DNA of 64,000 nt from the NCBI RefSeq assembly GCF_900111255.1, contig NZ_FOGP01000003.1:62001-126000 (forward strand), in the 5' to 3' direction. Source of the DNA: Parafannyhessea umbonata. Lineage in GTDB: Bacteria > Actinomycetota > Coriobacteriia > Coriobacteriales > Atopobiaceae. A model generated the notes under the pieces. That model was not told the origin of the DNA. It saw only the letters and a program-made list of their open reading frames with translations, and ran no database searches. Positions 38,090 through 47,355 of the stretch are shown piece by piece (position 1 is the first letter of the stretch; each line of letters begins with the position of its first letter). The position numbers were made by a program, and so were the translations under genes.

Positions 38090-38935
38090 ATGCATGCTCT
38101 TCACGCCCGCCTCCCCAAGCACTTTGTCCTGGAGGAGCGCCTCGAGCGCTATGCCGACGCCATCGAGGCTGCGCCCGCAAGCTACGCGGGAGTCTGGGCC
38201 GAGGCCTGCAGGCCCCTGGACGCAGAGGGGGCCGCGCGCTTCTCTGAGGTCCGCCTGGACATGGGCTGCGGCAAGGGGGCCTTCACCGTCGAGGCGGCCG
38301 CAAGGGAGAAGGACGTGCTCTTCGTCGGCATCGACTTCGAGCCCATCTGCATCGCCTACGCCGCCCAAAAGGCCGTCGAGTCCGGCCTAGACAACGTGGT
38401 GTTCTGCCCGGGCATCTCGGACAAGCTGGGAGACTACTTCGCCGCGGGAGAGGTCTCGCGCATATACCTGAACTTCCCCACCCCCTTCCCCCGCAAGAAG
38501 GAGGCAAGGCAGCGCCTGACCTACCTGGATAACCTGCTGCGCTACCGCCAGATTCTGGCACCCGGTGGCACCGTCCTATTGAAGACCGACAGCTACCCGC
38601 TCTGGCACTTCTCGCAGACGCAATTCGCCCTGGCGGGCTACGACGTGAGCTGGGAGTCGACCGACGCGCGTGCCGAGCGCCCCGACGACCCCATGAGCTG
38701 GTACGAGGAGCGCCTCTCCGCCGAGGGCGCGAAGGTCTTCGCGATCGAGGCGGCCGCCGGCGAGGAGCCCGCCAGAAACGAGGAGGGCGTCGTCGAGCAG
38801 ACCGAACCCCTGAGCCTGATCGACTACCTCCCCGAGGACCTCTCGACGATGAAGTACGTCCCCCACGGCATGCAGGGAACCATCACCAACCTGCGCAACC
38901 TCGAGAAGAAGGGCAACTACAACCGTCACCTGTAG
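38090..38935 (+). CDS. trmB: tRNA (guanine-N7)-methyltransferase TrmB-like
   Basis: 281 residues from the ATG at 38090. The SAM site is LDMGCGKGAFTVEAA with the acidic FVGIDFEP. The substrate loop reads LNFPTPFPRKKEARQRLTYLD, where TrmB normally has NFxDPWPKKRH; the Asp and Trp are Thr and Phe here. The C-terminal SWYEERLSAEGAKVFAI fits TrmB, followed by an acidic stretch and a 40-residue extension. It should methylate G46 of tRNA, though the altered loop may affect specificity. A TATACT at 38045 is a plausible -10 without a clear -35. Confidence 0.82.
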   Translation: MHALHARLPKHFVLEERLERYADAIEAAPASYAGVWAEACRPLDAEGAARFSEVRLDMGCGKGAFTVEAAAREKDVLFVGIDFEPICIAYAAQKAVESGLDNVVFCPGISDKLGDYFAAGEVSRIYLNFPTPFPRKKEARQRLTYLDNLLRYRQILAPGGTVLLKTDSYPLWHFSQTQFALAGYDVSWESTDARAERPDDPMSWYEERLSAEGAKVFAIEAAAGEEPARNEEGVVEQTEPLSLIDYLPEDLSTMKYVPHGMQGTITNLRNLEKKGNYNRHL

Positions 38936-39052
38936 GGACGCCGACGGGGGCGGCGGCCAAGCCCCGCTTGTCCAATATGGCGCCGCGGGCGCAATTTTGA
39001 CCCTCGCTTGGGTAGACTTCTACGTATCCGTCTCTGGAGATTGGAGCAGAAC

Positions 39053-40054
39053 GTGAAGAAGTCCACGAAGGCGATCCTCGCAACCACCGGCGCAACGCTT
39101 GGCGCCGCAGTAGCTGGCGCCGGCTTCGAGCTTTGGTCGAGGACCAGGTTCGGCCGCTCCGGCATCGCAACCGCCGCAGAGGGCGTCTGGCGCCTCTCGG
39201 GCGTCCGTCGCAACACCCTGGGCCGCGACCTCGGTCGCTACGACGACTTTGTCGAGAAGAACCGCGCCGTGAACGAGCAGGAGTACCACCTGCCCGGCTG
39301 GATGGGCATGAAGTCGGTCGTCTTCGAGGAGACCCGTGACGGCATGAAGACCTTCCATGTGGGAACCACGGGCAAGAACAAGCACGCCATCCTCTACCTG
39401 CACGGCGGAGCCTACGTCCAGCAGATCTCGCCCTTCCACTGGCAGATGATCGACAAGCTCTGCGTCGAGACCGAGGCAGAGGTTGTCGTCCCCATCTACC
39501 CCCTCGCGCCCGCGCATGACTACGACGAGGCCTACTCCCTGCTAACCGACCTGTACGAGGGGATGTGCGACCGCTACGGCGCCGACGCCATCACCATCAT
39601 GGGCGACTCGGCCGGCGCGGGACTCGCGGCCGGCATGGCGGAGACCTTCTCGCACTACAAGCTCGAGCAGCCGGCCCACCTGGTGCTCATCTCGCCCATC
39701 GTCGACCTCTCGATGCGCAACCCCGACATTCACGACTTCTTCGACCGCGACCCGATGCTCGCACCCTGGGGCCTGGCGCAGCTGGGTGACCTGTGGGCTG
39801 ATGGCGACGACATCTGCGACCCACGCCTGTCGCCCATCTACGGAGACGTGAGCGATCTCAAGAACGTCACCATCTTCACCGGCACCCGGGAGATCTTCTA
39901 CCCTGACGCCATCAAGTTCGCCGAGAAGCTCAAGGACGCGGGCGTTACCTGCGACCTCAGGGTCGGCCAGGGAATGAACCACGACTGGCCCCTCTACCCC
40001 ATTCCCGAGGCGAAGGAAGCCATCAGCCAGATGGTTCAGGTCGTCGTGGCCTAG
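39053..40054 (+). CDS. Alpha/beta hydrolase (HSL family), intact catalytic motifs
   Basis: 333 residues from a GTG at 39053 with GGAG upstream. The hydrophobic N-terminus (AILATTGATLGAAVAGAGFE) may anchor or export it. The oxyanion loop LHGGAYV, nucleophile GDSAGAG, Asp in TREIFYPDA and His in GMNHDWPLYP form a complete set for an acetyl-esterase/lipase of the hormone-sensitive-lipase family. It is the paralogue of the gene at 13811 and shares its whole layout. Substrate unknown. Confidence 0.88.
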   Translation: MKKSTKAILATTGATLGAAVAGAGFELWSRTRFGRSGIATAAEGVWRLSGVRRNTLGRDLGRYDDFVEKNRAVNEQEYHLPGWMGMKSVVFEETRDGMKTFHVGTTGKNKHAILYLHGGAYVQQISPFHWQMIDKLCVETEAEVVVPIYPLAPAHDYDEAYSLLTDLYEGMCDRYGADAITIMGDSAGAGLAAGMAETFSHYKLEQPAHLVLISPIVDLSMRNPDIHDFFDRDPMLAPWGLAQLGDLWADGDDICDPRLSPIYGDVSDLKNVTIFTGTREIFYPDAIKFAEKLKDAGVTCDLRVGQGMNHDWPLYPIPEAKEAISQMVQVVVA

Positions 40055-40081
40055 CAGTCAGACACCATCTCATACGTGCGA

Positions 40082-40131
40082 GCCCCCTGCGGGGCCCGCG
40101 GCCGCAGGGGGGGCGCATGGCTGGCGCCCCC
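40082..40131 (+). terminator. Overlapping GC hairpins after the hydrolase gene
   Basis: GCCCCCTGCGG pairs with CCGCAGGGGGGGC, and the right arm can instead pair (GGGGGCGC with GCGCCCCC at 40124). The two structures exclude each other. T residues after the stem are few, so termination strength is uncertain. Confidence 0.5.
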
Positions 40132-40219
40132 TTCGCATCGCGCGGTCGCACGCCGGCCCGCACAAAGCACTCGCCCCCCCGCGCCCCGTACGCATCGCTC
40201 ATAGAAAGGTCGTCCACCC

Positions 40220-42265
40220 ATGCCCAAGATTACGCCCGGCAACCGTCTGTACTTCTACCAGCTCTTCCAGAGGGAGATCGGCACGGGCAAGCAAGAGCGC
40301 GTCGCACGCTTTGAGGAGGTTCTCGAGGCGGACGGGGTGAGCGCGCAAGACTGCGACTGCGAGGACACCTCGCAGCTGCTGGAAAACCTGGGCGAGTTCG
40401 TCAAGCTGACCGTCTTCAAGAAGGGTCGCGTGTTCGCCACGCTCATGGCAAACGCCGACCTCGACGCCGCGCTGGCCAAGGCAGCGCAGCCAAAGGGCGA
40501 CTCCAGCGCGAAGTCGGGCAAGTCGTGGAAGAAAAAGAAGTCCGGCAAGGTTCCCAAGCCGGCAAAGCCGCATCACAAGGAAGGGCGCAAGGCGCGCCGC
40601 GACGACGAGGCACAAGGGAGCGCCTCCCCCAAGACCGAGACACAGCCGGGACCCGCAAAGGACATGCCGGTGCCCCAGGGGAAGAGCATGGCCCGCGATC
40701 CCGCACGCGAGCCTGCCACTGCAGCGCCCGAGCCTGCCGCGACGGCCGAGGAGCCCGCGACCCGCGCCGAGGAGGTTCGTCCCCACGCGCAGGAGAAGTG
40801 CGTCGAGGCACCCATGGCCGGCATCAAGCTCACCATCACCTACGACCCGCGCGGCATGGAGCCCGAGGCTCCCAGGGAGGGGCTCGCACCCGCGGCGTCT
40901 GACGCAACCGTTGCCGACAAGGCCCCCGCTCCCGCACAGGAAGCTGACGGGCAGACAGGGCCGAGCCCTTCTGGCCCTGCTGCGGCCGCACCCCAGGATC
41001 TCACGGCAAAGGAGGCCGTCGCCTCCGGCGCAAGCGCGCCCGAACCCACAGAAAACCGCTTTGAGCCGATCGCAGGCCTCGGGACCGTCCCTCCCATCGA
41101 GGAGCCCATCGCGAACCAGGCGGGCTTCCCCCAGAGCATCGAGCGCGACGTCCACTGCAAGGACGCCGTGCTGGGGCTCCTCTACCAGATGCTGCCACTG
41201 GATGCCGACCCCATCAAGACGATGGACGAAGACTGGCTGGTCGCACGCTCGACCACGAAGCTCAGGGGCAGCCGCTCGGAGGTCACCTTCCCCCTGCACT
41301 TTCTTCACGCGCAGGACGGCTCGCCCATCGAGGTCACCATCGCCCACGCGGCGCGTTCCGCGTCGGGAAAGCGCTGGGAGCTGACGCAGGTGGACGGCCA
41401 CGACGGCAGCGACGCGCCCCAGCCGCCCGCACGCGAACCGATCCGCGAGGCCGCATGGCCGTGGCGCGACCTGTTCGGCAGGGGGTGCGGCCAGGAGGTC
41501 GACCCCGAGCGCAAGCTCCAGAGCATGCTTCAGGTCGGCCCGTGGGAGAAGTGCCTGAAGGCGCTCGCCGAGGTTTGCGCCCCCGAGCGCTGGGACATTC
41601 AGGAGGGTGACCGCGCCATCCTGAGATCCCACCTCGTCACCAACGCGCTTCTGGCCTTTGCCCAGGACAAGCTTGTCGCGAGCGCGGACGAAACGTTCGC
41701 GAGCTTTGACACCGGGCTCGTCTCGCCTTTGGGAATGCCCGTGTATGCCCTCCTAACCCGGCGCCCGGTCAAGCCGTTCTGGCGCCTGGAGAGCTTTGGC
41801 ACGACGGACACGGCAAGTGTCTCCCAAAGGCTGAGCGCGCTGGAAGCGCTTCCCCAGCACGCCAGCTACCCGCAGCGACTCGAGGACCTCGTTCTGCGCG
41901 CGGACGCGAGCGTGGACTACAACGCCGGCAAGCTGCTGGAGGCGGCGCTGCGCGTCGACGCGAGTCTCGCCGAGCGCGGCCTGGACGAGGCGGCCCTCTC
42001 CGCAGCCGTTGAAGCGAGTCTTGCGCGGGTGCGCTCGAGCTGGCGCCTTGCCGCCGCGACTCGAAACCCCGCAGGAGACCAGAGCGCCTTCCTTCTGCCG
42101 CTGTGCCCCTTCGGCGGCACGAGGACGGAGCTGGCGCTGGTGGTCGCGCCAAAGGGCGGGGACTATGTCGCAGGAGGCGTAGTGAGCCTGGCGGCGGCCC
42201 GTGCGGCCGCGCGACCGTACTGCGCCGACCTGCCCGGCTGGCTTGAGGCGACGCCCACTCGGTAG
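40220..42265 (+). CDS. DUF3825-domain protein with a long disordered linker
   Basis: 681 residues, MPKITPGNRLYFYQLFQREI. Residues 1-90 form a compact N-terminal region. About 90-310 is a Lys-rich then Pro/Ala/Glu-rich linker of low complexity. The C-terminal half has the DUF3825 pattern: ILRSHLVTNALLAFAQDKL, FDTGLVSPLGMPVYALLTRR and a closing YPQRLEDLVLR block. DUF3825 is often joined to RNA-binding modules and its activity is not established. It is monocistronic, with terminators on both sides. Confidence 0.55.
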   Translation: MPKITPGNRLYFYQLFQREIGTGKQERVARFEEVLEADGVSAQDCDCEDTSQLLENLGEFVKLTVFKKGRVFATLMANADLDAALAKAAQPKGDSSAKSGKSWKKKKSGKVPKPAKPHHKEGRKARRDDEAQGSASPKTETQPGPAKDMPVPQGKSMARDPAREPATAAPEPAATAEEPATRAEEVRPHAQEKCVEAPMAGIKLTITYDPRGMEPEAPREGLAPAASDATVADKAPAPAQEADGQTGPSPSGPAAAAPQDLTAKEAVASGASAPEPTENRFEPIAGLGTVPPIEEPIANQAGFPQSIERDVHCKDAVLGLLYQMLPLDADPIKTMDEDWLVARSTTKLRGSRSEVTFPLHFLHAQDGSPIEVTIAHAARSASGKRWELTQVDGHDGSDAPQPPAREPIREAAWPWRDLFGRGCGQEVDPERKLQSMLQVGPWEKCLKALAEVCAPERWDIQEGDRAILRSHLVTNALLAFAQDKLVASADETFASFDTGLVSPLGMPVYALLTRRPVKPFWRLESFGTTDTASVSQRLSALEALPQHASYPQRLEDLVLRADASVDYNAGKLLEAALRVDASLAERGLDEAALSAAVEASLARVRSSWRLAAATRNPAGDQSAFLLPLCPFGGTRTELALVVAPKGGDYVAGGVVSLAAARAAARPYCADLPGWLEATPTR

Positions 42266-42292
42266 GACCCGGCATCCCGAGCACACCCGATG

Positions 42293-42341
42293 GCAAAGGG
42301 GTCGTCCCGCTTCGCGCGCGACGACCCCTTTGCCTTTTTTC
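42293..42341. terminator. Strong terminator after the DUF3825 gene
   Basis: GGCAAAGGGGTCGTC pairs with GACGACCCCTTTGCC and is followed by six T residues. It may also serve deoC in the other direction. Confidence 0.85.
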
Positions 42342-42371
42342 CTTACGGCACCCGGACGCCCAGCAACCAAC

Positions 42372-43010
42372 CTATGCGCAGATTGCAATCGACGCAGAGG
42401 CACCAATGCGGTCGGCTCCCGCCTCGATCATGGCAAGGGCCTCCTCCTTGGTGTGAATGCCACCCGCGGCCTTGATCTTTAGGCGACCGCCCACGGTCTT
42501 CTTCATGAGCTCGACGTCGTGGATGGTCGCGCCACCCGTGCTGAAGCCGGTTGAGGTCTTCACGAACGCGGCGCCCGCGGCCTCGGCACACTTGCAGGCA
42601 CGCACGATCTGGTCATCGTCGAGCAGGCAGCACTCGAGAATGACCTTGACGGGGCGTCCCTGGGCGGCCTCGACCACGGCCTTGATGTCGCGCGTGCAGT
42701 AGTCGTCGTCACCGGAGAGAAGCTTGCCCACGTTGAGGACCATATCGATCTCGGTCGTGCCATCGGCGACGGCCTGCTTGGCCTCGGCGACCTTGCCCGC
42801 GGTGGAGCAGGCGCCCAGCGGGAAGCTGATGCAGGTGGTGATGCCAACGCCCGACCCTTCGAGAACCTCGGCGGCAATCTTGGTCCAGCAGCCGTTGATG
42901 CTGACCGTCTTGAAGCCGTGCTCGCGGGCCTCGTCGCAGAGCGCGCGCATCTGGTCCTCCGTGGCGTTCTGCTTGAGGAGGGTGTGGTCCATGTACTGGT
43001 TCAAGTCCAT
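42372..43010 (-). CDS. deoC: Deoxyribose-phosphate aldolase
   Basis: 212 residues starting MDLNQYMDHTLLKQNAT; the AGAGAAGGA stretch just upstream serves as ribosome site. The Schiff-base Lys lies in FVKTSTGFSTGGAT, and CISFPLGA, EIDMVLNVG and the GGIHTKEEALAMIEAG end are all family blocks. It cleaves deoxyribose-5-phosphate to acetaldehyde and glyceraldehyde-3-phosphate in nucleoside salvage. No other deo genes are adjacent. A LacI-like site is found 29-46 bases upstream. Confidence 0.95.
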   Translation of the reverse strand: MDLNQYMDHTLLKQNATEDQMRALCDEAREHGFKTVSINGCWTKIAAEVLEGSGVGITTCISFPLGACSTAGKVAEAKQAVADGTTEIDMVLNVGKLLSGDDDYCTRDIKAVVEAAQGRPVKVILECCLLDDDQIVRACKCAEAAGAAFVKTSTGFSTGGATIHDVELMKKTVGGRLKIKAAGGIHTKEEALAMIEAGADRIGASASIAICA

Positions 43011-43038
43011 CGTGCGATTCCTTCTCTCTGGTCAAAAG

Positions 43039-43056
43039 GTGGGTAATCGTTTACTC
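43039..43056. promoter_or_regulatory. LacI-family-like operator upstream of deoC
   Basis: GTGGGTAATCGTTTACTC contains GTAAnCGnTTAC, the core of many LacI-family operators, and its left arm GTGGGTAA is identical to the perfect palindrome in front of the LacI gene at 53642. Confidence 0.5.
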
Positions 43057-43118
43057 TTAACACGCAGCTCAGTCTAGACGCATCGCCCCATTGCGTCAAG
43101 CGATCCGATGGCGCACGG

Positions 43119-43820
43119 CTAGCCAAGGCCGTACTTCGCAACCACGCGTCGAATCGACCTTCCCCACGGCAGCCAGATGGCCAGCAGAAAGCCCACCGTG
43201 GAGACGCCATGCAGCACGTCGAGCGGAAGGCCGGCGGCAAACGCCGCGAGCACGGGCGCCCACTCGAGCGGACGGACGAAGCCCAGAACGTGCCAGCCGT
43301 TGAGGATGAGGCCATAAAGCAGCGCCGAGCAGAAGCCGTACGCGCAGAGGGCCGGTCGGCTGTCGAGGGCATGGTGGTCGGAGAGCACGCCGGCCAGGTA
43401 GCCAACCAGGCCCCATGCGTACATCTGCAGCGGCGTCCAGGCCCCCTGCCCAAAGAAGAAGTTCGAGACCAGAGCGGCAAGTGCGCCGACCATGAAGCCG
43501 CAGCGGCGTCCCAGGGTCGCGCCGGCGACGATGGCAATGGCCGAGACGGGCTTCACGTCGGGAAGCGGTGCGAAGGCCACGCGTCCGGCCGCGGCGACGG
43601 CCGCCAGTGTCGCAGTGGGCATGACCTGGCGAAGCGTGGGACGGCTCCTCTCGAACGAGCGGAAGAACAGCCCCAGGCAGAACAGGACGACAAGCAGCAC
43701 CAGACCCGCGGTCGCCTCGACTTGAAGGTACGCGCAGCAGAGCATCGCCACGAGGGGGACCAGAAGCAGAAGCGGCCCGAGGCGGTCGAGCGCAGAGGGA
43801 TTCGCGCGTGGCTCGCTCAT
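43119..43820 (-). CDS. ECF transporter S component (substrate-specific subunit)
   Basis: 233 residues with about six helices, from the ATG at 43820 that overlaps the ATPase stop (ATGA). The layout (helices, a GATLGRRCGFMVGALAALVSNFFFGQGAWTPLQM segment in two blocks, then further helices) is that of an ECF S component. It gives substrate specificity; the ligand is unknown. It is the last gene of the operon. The longer frame up to 44447 is an artefact of the ATPase gene. Confidence 0.85.
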   Translation of the reverse strand: MSEPRANPSALDRLGPLLLLVPLVAMLCCAYLQVEATAGLVLLVVLFCLGLFFRSFERSRPTLRQVMPTATLAAVAAAGRVAFAPLPDVKPVSAIAIVAGATLGRRCGFMVGALAALVSNFFFGQGAWTPLQMYAWGLVGYLAGVLSDHHALDSRPALCAYGFCSALLYGLILNGWHVLGFVRPLEWAPVLAAFAAGLPLDVLHGVSTVGFLLAIWLPWGRSIRRVVAKYGLG

Positions 43821-45253
43821 GCGCCCCACACCCAAGACTCGTCGAAGAAGCTCCGGGCATCCTGGGTCAGGGATACCTGACCGTCGAACAGCAGCGAGCA
43901 GCTGGTGGCGACCACCCTCGCGAAGGCGACGTCGTGGGTCGCGACGAGCACCGCACAACCGGAGCGCGCGGCATCGCGAACGCGGGTCGCGACAAGGACG
44001 CGCGCGGCATCGTCCAGCCCCTTGGTCGGCTCGTCGAGCAGCAGAAGCCGAGGGCGCGTGAGCAGGACCTTCGCAAAGGCCAGAAGCTGCTGCTGGCCAC
44101 CTGAGAGGTCGTAGGGATGGCGACCGAGCGCCGACGCGAGGCCGAGCGCCGAGGCCAGGGCGAGCGCCTCGTCGCGCCCGTAGCCGGAGGCCGACCACTC
44201 CATCAGCTCCGCCTCGACGGTCTCGCGCGACAGCAGGGCCTTGGGAGACTGCGGCAGGTAGGCCTGCGAGCGAGAGAGGGCGTTGCTCAGACGCCCGCGC
44301 TGCAGCCGCGCGATTCCGGCAACGGCCATGAGCAGCGTCGACTTGCCCGAGCCGTTCCCGCCCACGAGGGCGCGCACTTCTCCCGCGCGCAGCGACAGAT
44401 CTGCCGAGCGCAGCACCCAGCGGCCATCGCGCTCGTAGCGGTACCACGCGTCGCCCAGGCTGACCCTAAGCTCACCGGAAGGCTCCGCCAGCCCATCGTC
44501 GCCAATGCGGCCGAGAAGGCCATGCCCCCCGCGCAGGGAGCCGAGCTCCACCTGGCGGGGCGCCCCGCCCTCCATGCGGAAGGCGGTCGTGGCGTAGTCG
44601 ACCATCGCCTGGGGGGCGTGCGTGGCCACGACCACGGTCACGCCCAGCTCGCGATTGACCCTGAACAGCAGGGAGAGGAAGCTCTTCTCGGCAACGGGGT
44701 CGAGCATCGAGGTCGGCTCGTCCAGAAGCAGGAGGCGCGGGCGCATCACGAGCGCCGAGGCGAGGGCGAGCAGCTGGCGCTGGCCGCCGGACAGCTCGGC
44801 ACAGCGTGCGTGGAACCACGGCTCGATGCCAAAGAAGTAGCAGGTCTCGGCTATTCGCCGGCGCATCTGGTCCTGGGGGACGCCGAGGTTCTCGAGGCCG
44901 AAGGCAAGCTCGTGACACACGCTGTCACACACGATCTGGTTGTCGGGACTCTGGAACACGTAGCCGACCGAGCGCGCGGAGGCCATGGGGTCGAGCTCGT
45001 GCACGTCGCGCCCCAGCACGCGGACGGTGCCGCGCATGCTTCCCTCGGGGGCGATCTCGGGCTTGCACAGGCGCATGAGCGTGGTCTTGCCCGAGCCCGT
45101 GTCGCCCACCAGCAGCACGAACGCGCCTTGCGGGACGGTCAGGCTCGCGGAGCAGATGACGGGCTCCGGCGACGGTGCGACCTCGGCTGCGGCATAGGAG
45201 AAGCCCAAGCCGTCCAACTGGAGCGCGGGGACTTCCCCGCGAGACGATGCCAC
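43817..45253 (-). CDS. ECF transporter fused double ATPase (A-A')
   Basis: 478 residues from a GTG at 45253 with AGAGGA upstream. First ABC domain: Walker A GDTGSGKT (near 50), signature LSGGQRQ (near 153), Walker B LLLLDEPTSMLD. Second: GGNGSGKS (near 297), LSGGQQQ (near 381), LLLLDEPTKGLD. Such fusions replace separate EcfA1 and EcfA2 proteins in actinobacterial ECF transporters. It powers uptake with the T and S proteins on either side. Confidence 0.92.
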   Translation of the reverse strand: MASSRGEVPALQLDGLGFSYAAAEVAPSPEPVICSASLTVPQGAFVLLVGDTGSGKTTLMRLCKPEIAPEGSMRGTVRVLGRDVHELDPMASARSVGYVFQSPDNQIVCDSVCHELAFGLENLGVPQDQMRRRIAETCYFFGIEPWFHARCAELSGGQRQLLALASALVMRPRLLLLDEPTSMLDPVAEKSFLSLLFRVNRELGVTVVVATHAPQAMVDYATTAFRMEGGAPRQVELGSLRGGHGLLGRIGDDGLAEPSGELRVSLGDAWYRYERDGRWVLRSADLSLRAGEVRALVGGNGSGKSTLLMAVAGIARLQRGRLSNALSRSQAYLPQSPKALLSRETVEAELMEWSASGYGRDEALALASALGLASALGRHPYDLSGGQQQLLAFAKVLLTRPRLLLLDEPTKGLDDAARVLVATRVRDAARSGCAVLVATHDVAFARVVATSCSLLFDGQVSLTQDARSFFDESWVWGA

Positions 45254-45285
45254 GTTTTCCTCTGTTGTCAAGCAAGACCCCACGG

Positions 45286-46182
45286 CTACCCCAATCTGTT
45301 CCAGCGAAGGCGCTCCGCCAGCGCAAGGACGCTCGGCAGAGCCATCAGCACGGCGTAGGGCGCATAGCCCCACCACGGCTCGAGCGTGGGAAGCTGAGGG
45401 TAGAACCGCCACTCCCCCACGGCGACGATGGCCAGCACGACGTTTGCGCCGACCATCGCGGCGAGCGCCGATGCATACAAAACGTCACGCGAGCGCAGGA
45501 GCTCCGTCCGGTAGTGGCTCCGCGCGGACGTTGCACCCCAACCCCGGGCGCGCATCGCATCTGAGCGCTCAAGTGAGTCCTCCATCGCCCATGACATGAG
45601 CATGGTCGAGCTGCGCACGTACGAGCCCAGTCGCGCACGGCCGGACGCGGACGGCTGGCCGCCGCCTCCGGAGGCGGTGCAGGCGTCGAGCGCAGACGCG
45701 ACCAGCGCGTGGCGCCTCAGCAGCTGCGGAAGCAGCTGGACCGCCATCGAGACCATGGTCCCCACCACAGGAAGGCGCCGCCCCGCCATGCCCATGACGC
45801 GATCCTGGGTCAGCACGCAGGTCGCGTTCGAAACCCACTGCAGCATCGAAACGAGCATGCCGCCCATGCACGCCCCGAACGCAAGCGGCTCGAGCTTGAG
45901 GGGCAGGGGCCCCAGCCACGCGAGGGTCGTCGCGCCAGAGCGCGAAAAGAGCGGGTTGACCAGGCAGACGAGCATCACCAGCGGGGCCTGCCAGGCAAGG
46001 CTGCGCCCGACGGCCCGCCACCCGCGGCAGCAGCCCCCGAACAGGAGCGCCCCGACCACGGACAGCAGGACGTAGACGGGCTGCAGCACGAAGATGCCCA
46101 GGCCAATGGTGCCGACAAAGTAGACGGCCGGAACCACAAGGTGGACGCCTTCGAAAGCCGTCTGTCCAGAGCGTCTGCCCAA
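45286..46182 (-). CDS. ECF transporter T component
   Basis: 298 residues from a TTG at 46182, with GGGAGG seven bases away. Several helices and the coupling motif DAMRARGWGATS (the Ala-Arg-Gly signature that docks on the ATPases) identify EcfT; a partner ARG/coupling helix sits before it (LRRHALVASALDA). It couples ATP hydrolysis to the S component. It lies 13 bases after the DUF4430 gene. Confidence 0.9.
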   Translation of the reverse strand: MGRRSGQTAFEGVHLVVPAVYFVGTIGLGIFVLQPVYVLLSVVGALLFGGCCRGWRAVGRSLAWQAPLVMLVCLVNPLFSRSGATTLAWLGPLPLKLEPLAFGACMGGMLVSMLQWVSNATCVLTQDRVMGMAGRRLPVVGTMVSMAVQLLPQLLRRHALVASALDACTASGGGGQPSASGRARLGSYVRSSTMLMSWAMEDSLERSDAMRARGWGATSARSHYRTELLRSRDVLYASALAAMVGANVVLAIVAVGEWRFYPQLPTLEPWWGYAPYAVLMALPSVLALAERLRWNRLG

Positions 46183-46195
46183 CGCAGCCTCCCGC

Positions 46196-47353
46196 CTACA
46201 CGTAGTTCCACGCGACGGAGTCGCCGTCGTGAAGCACGTACTCGTCGCTCATCACGCTCGGAAGCGTGCCGCTGACAGTGTAGGTCCACCCGTGCGCGCT
46301 GTCCTGCCCGAGCCCGTTGATGGCCGTGACCCAGGTCCCGCTGCCCGTGCGGTTGGCACCGCCCTCCACGGTGGCACCGGTAGCGAGCAGCGCCGCGTAG
46401 GCGCTGGCCCCCTTGGGAACGCTCACGCGATGCGAGGCTCCGTTGATGCTGACGGAGACCGTCATGTTGCCCCGCTCAGCAGCCGCCGCGGGCCCGTCGG
46501 CGCCGGACGTGGAGGAAACGCCCGCGGAAGCCGCACCAGAACCCGACGCGACGGCCTGCGCAGAGCCGCCCTCGGAGCCGGCCGAGACCGACGACGCGCG
46601 ACCGACCGCGACCTCGTCTCCGGAAGGCAGCCGGGGCGCGTCGCCCTTGGCGGCCGAGAAGGACACGTCGCCCAAGGCCGCGAAGCACTCGGAATCGATG
46701 GCATAGCCGCTCGCCGCCGCCATGACGTCGGCCGTCGTCGCGTCGGACGCAAGGGCGGCCGCACTCGAGGAGTCAAACGACATGACGACCCGCACGACGC
46801 CGGACTCGTCCTCCGAGATCCAGGTGACGGGTGCCGCGATCCCGCGCCCGTCAATCCAGCGGGCCAGCGCCGCGGTGCGCCTGGCCGTCGCGTCCACGCG
46901 CGCAACAGGCTCGCTGCCGTCTCGCTGCTCGACCCAAACGCCAGCAGAGTTCACGACGACCTGGACGTCCTGGGAGAGCGAGACGTCCTCCCCGTCGCAG
47001 CTCAGGTCGCCAAGCGCCGCAAGAACGTCGTCGCGGCCAATGGCGCACCGCGAGCCATCGTCATCCGCGCTGGGAGCCGCGTCCACCGCGGCCTGGGTCG
47101 AGGCGGAACCCGAAAGCGGGGCCAGGGGATCCTTCCCCTGCGCATACTGGCTCATCGACCAGGCGCTCAGGGCAATCAGGACGGCGGCAAGGCAAAGCGT
47201 CGCCATGCGCGCAGCGCCCAGGCCGCACCTTCCCCCGGGATCTCGGCTGGGGCCGCCCCCAGCCGAGATCCCCTTTGAGGGGTCACGGCCCTCCGCCAAG
47301 GTCCCCCTGTCGCGAGCGGCGGTGTTCGCCGCCTTGAAGTCCGGCTCTGCCAT
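46196..47353 (-). CDS. Membrane-anchored DUF4430 protein
   Basis: 385 residues. A basic N-terminus, then one helix (MATLCLAAVLIALSAWSMS, about 50-68) and an exported remainder. The middle is low complexity (Ser/Ala/Gly-rich, about 245-290). The C-terminus (about 295-385) is a DUF4430 domain: VSVPKGASAYAALLA, GSGTWVTAINGLGQDSAHGWTYTV, DGDSVAWNYV. DUF4430 is related to the C-terminal domain of vertebrate cobalamin carriers. It starts two bases after the giant surface gene. I infer a ligand-binding partner of the ECF transporter. Confidence 0.8.
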   Translation of the reverse strand: MAEPDFKAANTAARDRGTLAEGRDPSKGISAGGGPSRDPGGRCGLGAARMATLCLAAVLIALSAWSMSQYAQGKDPLAPLSGSASTQAAVDAAPSADDDGSRCAIGRDDVLAALGDLSCDGEDVSLSQDVQVVVNSAGVWVEQRDGSEPVARVDATARRTAALARWIDGRGIAAPVTWISEDESGVVRVVMSFDSSSAAALASDATTADVMAAASGYAIDSECFAALGDVSFSAAKGDAPRLPSGDEVAVGRASSVSAGSEGGSAQAVASGSGAASAGVSSTSGADGPAAAAERGNMTVSVSINGASHRVSVPKGASAYAALLATGATVEGGANRTGSGTWVTAINGLGQDSAHGWTYTVSGTLPSVMSDEYVLHDGDSVAWNYV

Positions 47354-47355
47354 CG

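Noticed and set aside
42201-42482. 93-residue frame across the terminator after the DUF3825 gene
   Set aside because: It runs through the hairpin and into the 3' end of deoC on the other strand; no ribosome site.
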